Assembly (NCBI GenBank): GCA_023443315.1
Contig: JAEZVA010000018.1
Span: 4,729-68,728, forward strand
DNA: 64,000 nucleotides
Origin: Bacillota bacterium
GTDB lineage: Bacteria; Bacillota; Clostridia; Oscillospirales; Ruminococcaceae
Reading direction: 5' to 3'
The notes under the pieces were generated by a model. That model did no database searches, had not been told where the DNA came from, and saw only the letters and a list, made by a program, of their open reading frames with translations. Both the position numbers and the translations under genes were made by a program. Each line of letters begins with the position of its first letter. Within the stretch, counting starts at the first letter, position 1. This document shows positions 60,612-64,000 of this stretch, piece by piece.

Positions 60612-61409
60612 ATGAAGGCACTAATCACGGGGGCGAGCTCGGGCATCGGGCGCGATATGGCGCGGGTGCTCTCAGAAAAGGGGTACGACCTGATTTTGAC
60701 CGCCCGCAGAGAAGACCGACTGCAGCAGCTAAAAAAGGAACTGGGTGGTAGCGTGAGTGTACTGCCGTTTGACCTGACGAAAACGCAGGATTGCCACAGC
60801 CTGTATGAGAAGGTAAAGGGCGAGCATATCGATATTCTGATAAACAACGCGGGCTTTGGGGTGTTCGGCGCGTTTGAAGAGAGTGACCTTGATAGCGAGC
60901 TTGAGATGATTGATGTGAACATCCGCGCAGTGCACATCCTTACTAAGCTGTTTTTGCGCGACTTTGTAAAGGCAAATCGGGGGTACATCTTGAATGTGTC
61001 CTCCTCGGCGGCGTTTTTGCCGGGTCCGCTTATGGCGGGCTATTACGCCACAAAGGCATATGTTTTGCGCCTGACGCAGGCAATTAGCGAGGAGCTGCGC
61101 CGCAGGGGCAGTGCGGTTTCGGTCAGCGTGCTCTGCCCGGGTCCTGTTCACACCGAGTTTGACCAGACGGCAGGGGTAACGTTTAGCCTAAAGGGGCTTT
61201 CGAGCGAGTTTGTTGCAAGATACGGCATCGAGCAGATGCTTCGCAAAAAACTGGTTATCATTCCGGGCGGTCAGATGAAGGCGATTCGCTTTCTCTCCCG
61301 TCTTGTATCCGACAACGCCCTGCTGCACATGGCATATGGTCAGCAGAAACGCAAACGCGGCGGTAAATCCTCTAGAACCAATCATCATTCGGGAACGTTC
61401 CCCCGTTGA
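60612..61409 (+). CDS. Short-chain dehydrogenase/reductase
   Basis: 265 residues. NADP motif TGASSGIG, NNAGFG, catalytic Ser in NVSSSAAF and Tyr/Lys in YYATKAYV are intact. It reduces or oxidises an unidentified alcohol or ketone. In one operon with the CrtI-like enzyme and the TetR gene, so a common substrate or stress response is likely. ATG 60612 follows AAAGGACG. Ends with a terminator. Confidence 0.92.
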   Translation: MKALITGASSGIGRDMARVLSEKGYDLILTARREDRLQQLKKELGGSVSVLPFDLTKTQDCHSLYEKVKGEHIDILINNAGFGVFGAFEESDLDSELEMIDVNIRAVHILTKLFLRDFVKANRGYILNVSSSAAFLPGPLMAGYYATKAYVLRLTQAISEELRRRGSAVSVSVLCPGPVHTEFDQTAGVTFSLKGLSSEFVARYGIEQMLRKKLVIIPGGQMKAIRFLSRLVSDNALLHMAYGQQKRKRGGKSSRTNHHSGTFPR

Positions 61410-61448
61410 TATTGACACCCAGACCAAAACACGCTACAATAACAGGTA

Positions 61449-61486
61449 GGCAAGGGCGCCATTTTTGGTGCCCTTGCCTTTTTGTA
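61449..61486 (+). terminator. Terminator after the SDR gene
   Basis: GGCAAGGGCGCC pairs with GGTGCCCTTGCC (one G-T pair) around ATTTTT, then TTTTTGT. Confidence 0.8.
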
Positions 61487-61639
61487 TTGCACGAACCCGC
61501 GTATACATTACACGGACTATCATCCGAATTGTGTGATTGGTACAACTCATTTTGGTCAACATTTCTAACGAAGATACGGATTGGGTATACTGGAGAAAAG
61601 ACTTGTTTTGGGCTAAAACCGTAACAGGAGGGGTCCCCT

Positions 61640-62569
61640 ATGCTGCAAGAGGTAGTCTCGATCGGACTTCCGGTTGACGAACGCATCGTCATAAAAAAGA
61701 ACCGGCTGACGTCGCCGGACAAAACAAAACGGGATAAACGCGTTTGCGTCGTTACTGGCACGCACGGTGACGAGCTCGACGGCCAGTATGTGTGCTACGA
61801 GCTGATACGCCGCATCAATGAAAATCCGCACATGCTCACCGGCACGGTAGATATCTATCCGTCCTTAAATCCCCTTGGTATGGACTGCATCAGCCGCGGC
61901 ATCCCGATGTTTGACCTTGACTTAAACAGCATCTTCCCGGGTTCGGATACGGGGGCAAGCGCCGAGTACATCGCTGCGATGATTACCGAGGATATTATGG
62001 GAGCAGACCTGTGTGTAGACATCCACTCAAGCAACATCTTTTTGCGAGAGCTCATGCAGGTGCGCGTCAGCGACGAGGGTGCAGCTACCCTAATGCCGTA
62101 CGCAAGGCTACTAAACGCCGACCTTGTTTGGGTGTACCGCTCGCTGACCGTTTTGCAGGCGACCCTTGCCTACAGCCTTAACACGGCAGGGGTGCCCACC
62201 CTGGCGGTGGAGATGGGCGTAGGCATGCGTATCGACACCGCGTATGGAAATCGTCTTGTAGACGGCATATTCGCGCTGTTATACACGCTTGGGGTATGGA
62301 GCGCACCGCCCGCAGTGCTCAACGCGCCGATGCTCTCGACCGATTACGAGGTTTCGTTTGTGAGCGCGTCTGCTTCCGGCGTATTTTTGCCGCGCGATGT
62401 TCACGGCAAAACCGTACAAAAGGACGAGGTGCTCGGCGAGATTGTAAACCCCGCGCTGGGTAGGGTTGAACAGGTTGTAACCGCCCCGGGTAAAGGCATT
62501 GTGTTCTCTTTGCGCGAATACCCAGTGGTGTACAAAGGTTCACTGCTGGCAAGGGTGCTCGAGGGGTAA
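61640..62569 (+). CDS. AstE/AspA-like zinc hydrolase, intact metal site
   Basis: 309 residues, M14-related succinylglutamate desuccinylase/aspartoacylase family. Zinc ligands His42 and Glu45 (GTHGDE) and His129 (DIHSS) and a catalytic Glu in AVEMGVG are present, with the C-terminal beta-barrel (SGVFLPRDVHGKTVQKDEVLG). The usual D-hydrophobic-N-R-x-FPG loop reads DLNSIFPG, so the Arg97 position is Ser. It should cleave an N-acyl amino acid or related amide. 32-44 bases before a paralogue with the opposite pattern. ATG follows AGGAGGGG. Confidence 0.87.
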   Translation: MLQEVVSIGLPVDERIVIKKNRLTSPDKTKRDKRVCVVTGTHGDELDGQYVCYELIRRINENPHMLTGTVDIYPSLNPLGMDCISRGIPMFDLDLNSIFPGSDTGASAEYIAAMITEDIMGADLCVDIHSSNIFLRELMQVRVSDEGAATLMPYARLLNADLVWVYRSLTVLQATLAYSLNTAGVPTLAVEMGVGMRIDTAYGNRLVDGIFALLYTLGVWSAPPAVLNAPMLSTDYEVSFVSASASGVFLPRDVHGKTVQKDEVLGEIVNPALGRVEQVVTAPGKGIVFSLREYPVVYKGSLLARVLEG

Positions 62570-62613
62570 GGCGCCACTGGTCGGTAATTCCACAGAAAGG
62601 CTTGGTCGAAACG

Positions 62614-63549
62614 ATGAAAAATGAGATAATCTACTCGCTGCAGTCCCCCTACCGGGGCGAGTTTCGCATACACGGCTATCGATTTGGCAGCGGTGAACCA
62701 ACCGCCTGTATCGTCGGGGCGATACGCGGCAACGAGGTTCAGCAGCTATATATGTGCTCGCAGCTCATCGGCACCCTGCGTCGACTGGAGGAAAAGGGCG
62801 CCATCGCCGCGGGGAAGGAGATTTTAGTTATCCCTTCGGTCAACAGCTTCTCGGTGAACATCAGCAGGCGCTTCTGGGCGGTGGATAACTCGGACATCAA
62901 CCGCATGTTTCCGGGCAACGAGCAGGGCGAGGTGACCGGGCGCATTGCGGCGGCAGTGTTTGCCCAGGCGCAGCGGTATCGGTTTGGCATCCAGTTTGCA
63001 TCCTTCTATATGCCGGGTGATTTCATCCCCCATGTGCGTATGATGGAAACCGGCTTTCAAACCACCAGTTTGGCGGCGTTGTTCGGTCTGCCGTATGTGG
63101 TGGTACGCAAGCCGAGCCCCGTGGATACCTCCACCCTCAACTACAACCTGCAAAAGTGGAAGGTAAACGCCTTTTCGGTATACACCAACCAAACCGAATC
63201 GATTGACGAACGCTCTGCAGCCTTAGGGGTAGGCGCGGTGCTGCGATTTTTAGTGCGCATGGGCATTATTAAGTACACCAGTCACGGCGGCTACCTCTCA
63301 AGCGTGGTGCAGGAGGAGGAGCTGGTTTCGGTTAAGACCACCGCCGCAGGGATCTTTCGCCGCTTAAAATCCCCCAGCGACGAAGTCGGCTTTGGCGAGC
63401 CGGTCGCCGAGATTTTGCATCCCTACGAAGGAACCGTTCTGGCAAGGGTACTTGCGCCCACAGACGGCATCGTGTTTTTTACAAGCAATCAGCCACTTGT
63501 GATAGAAAACACCGTCGTGTGTAAGATCATCCGCCGACTGCATGTTTAG
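62614..63549 (+). CDS. AstE/AspA-like paralogue without zinc ligands
   Basis: 311 residues from ATG 62614 (TTG 62602 is an alternative). Same fold and length as the preceding gene, including the C-terminal barrel, but the metal motif GxHGxE reads GAIRGNE (Arg38 for His), the DxH motif reads QFASF, and the catalytic Glu region reads SVYTNQT. The substrate-side motif DINRMFPG (Asn96, Arg97) is intact, unlike in its neighbour. It is most simply a non-catalytic partner. Ends before a terminator. Confidence 0.85.
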   Translation: MKNEIIYSLQSPYRGEFRIHGYRFGSGEPTACIVGAIRGNEVQQLYMCSQLIGTLRRLEEKGAIAAGKEILVIPSVNSFSVNISRRFWAVDNSDINRMFPGNEQGEVTGRIAAAVFAQAQRYRFGIQFASFYMPGDFIPHVRMMETGFQTTSLAALFGLPYVVVRKPSPVDTSTLNYNLQKWKVNAFSVYTNQTESIDERSAALGVGAVLRFLVRMGIIKYTSHGGYLSSVVQEEELVSVKTTAAGIFRRLKSPSDEVGFGEPVAEILHPYEGTVLARVLAPTDGIVFFTSNQPLVIENTVVCKIIRRLHV

Positions 63550-63565
63550 CAGCGTTAATTTTAAG

Positions 63566-63598
63566 GCGCACCCTTTTGGTACGGGGTGCGCTTTGTTA
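63566..63598 (+). terminator. Terminator after the AstE/AspA-like pair
   Basis: GCGCACCC (63566-63573) pairs with GGGTGCGC (63584-63591), then TTTGTT. Confidence 0.65.
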
Positions 63599-63635
63599 TG
63601 TTAGATAAAAATTTCAATAAAATTGAAAAAAGGGA

Positions 63636-63664
63636 TTGACAACCGAACTGTATCGCTGTATTAT
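63636..63664 (+). promoter_or_regulatory. Promoter of the YtrA-type GntR gene
   Basis: TTGACA (63636-63641), 17-base spacer, TATTAT (63659-63664). Confidence 0.7.
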
Positions 63665-63691
63665 TGTAATAAGCTCTTAATACAATAATAC
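63658..63691. promoter_or_regulatory. Operator of the GntR gene, 11-bp arms
   Basis: GTATTATTGTA (63658-63668) and TACAATAATAC (63681-63691) form a perfect inverted repeat with a 12-base centre. It covers the -10 and transcription start, the arrangement of YtrA-type autorepressors. Confidence 0.7.
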
Positions 63692-63708
63692 AAAAGGGGG
63701 ATGACGGA

Positions 63709-64000
63709 TTGACGTGGGAACTAAAGAACGACCGACCAATCTTTCGGCAACTTGTAGAGCACATACAGCTGATGATTATGTCAGGCGGGTATAAGCCGGG
63801 CGAAAAGCTGCCGTCGGTGCGCGACCTTGCCGCCGAGGCATCGGTAAACCCCAATACCATGCAAAAGGCACTTGCAGACCTAGAGCAGAACGGGCTTGTT
63901 TACGCACAGCGCACAAGCGGGCGCTATATTACGGAGGATGAGGGCATGATAGCGAAGCTGAAAAACGAACTTGCCACACAACAGATACTCGATTTTCTTG
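63709..64000 (+). CDS. GntR-family regulator, YtrA type, N-terminal part
   Basis: 97 residues before the right edge. TTG start with GGGGG at eight bases; the ATG at 63701 hits a stop after three codons. Winged helix: PIFRQLVEHIQLMIMSGGYKPGEKLPSVRDLAAEASVNPNTMQKALADLEQNGLVYAQRTSGRYI, then EGMIAKLKNELATQQILDFL. The operon it controls, probably an ABC exporter, lies beyond the window. Confidence 0.9.
   Translation, partial: MTWELKNDRPIFRQLVEHIQLMIMSGGYKPGEKLPSVRDLAAEASVNPNTMQKALADLEQNGLVYAQRTSGRYITEDEGMIAKLKNELATQQILDFL

Noticed and set aside
63701..63712. ATG 63701 as the GntR start
   Set aside because: The frame ends after three codons; TTG 63709 begins a full winged-helix protein.

Overview
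The window is a chromosomal stretch of a Gram-positive bacterium, most likely a plant-polysaccharide-using member of the class Clostridia (Oscillospiraceae/Ruminococcaceae-like). This assignment is inference. It rests on moderate GC, strong GGAGG-type ribosome sites, frequent GTG/TTG starts, an AraR-type GntR/LacI chimera, YesM/YesN-type two-component genes, a SipW-like peptidase with TasA-like proteins, a class D sortase and the clostridial order of the arginine genes. No phage, CRISPR array, rRNA or complete insertion sequence was seen. The only mobile-element trace is an orphan TnpV-like gene.

Layout. 1-2.6 kb: 3' end of a large FtsX-type permease and a YgjP-like metallopeptidase. 3.2-10.3 kb: a LacI-type regulator, a CUT1 sugar ABC importer (binding protein and two permeases, no ATPase) and a GH9 glucanase lipoprotein, with operator-like palindromes upstream. 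10.4-16.4 kb: TnpV-like gene, then araR and araBAD with an AraR box at the araB promoter. 16.5-20.9 kb: a YesN/YesM two-component pair behind a consensus promoter, then a YtfQ-like sugar-binding lipoprotein with no transporter beside it. 21-27.6 kb: phosphotransferase, HemG-like flavodoxin, tRNA-Arg(ACG), small ORFs, a TetR-flavodoxin-FMN_bind operon, a GntR/ABC exporter operon and thpR. 27.8-27.95 kb: a small conserved-looking gene with an apparent frameshift.

28.2-33.6 kb is a cell-surface assembly locus. It holds a Ser-rich secreted protein with a Cna-B-like domain, a SipW-like signal peptidase, two TasA/camelysin-like proteins (one carrying a collagen-like Gly-Pro-Gly tract), a sortase substrate ending in MPETG plus membrane anchor, and a class D sortase. 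33.7-46.4 kb: PNPOx-like protein, CPBP protein, PutP, a chemotaxis receptor with a C-terminal sensor, a GPH transporter overlapping a GH13 alpha-glucosidase, metG-tatD, a DUF6199-like membrane protein and a CAP-domain lipoprotein. 46.7-57.4 kb: nitroreductase, a TIM-barrel protein, then argG-argH-(alpha/beta hydrolase)-argC-argJ-argB-argD-argF, which supplies the whole ornithine/arginine route. 57.5-64 kb: aldo/keto reductase, a CrtI-like oxidoreductase with its TetR and an SDR enzyme, a tandem pair of AstE/AspA-like proteins whose motifs decay in complementary ways, and the start of a YtrA-type GntR gene.

The most unusual items are the surface locus with the collagen-like insertion, the AstE/AspA pair, the orphan binding protein beside the YesMN pair and arabinose genes, and the nested operators of the self-regulated TetR and GntR genes. 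Coordinates were read by eye; family names come from recognised motifs, not from database searches.
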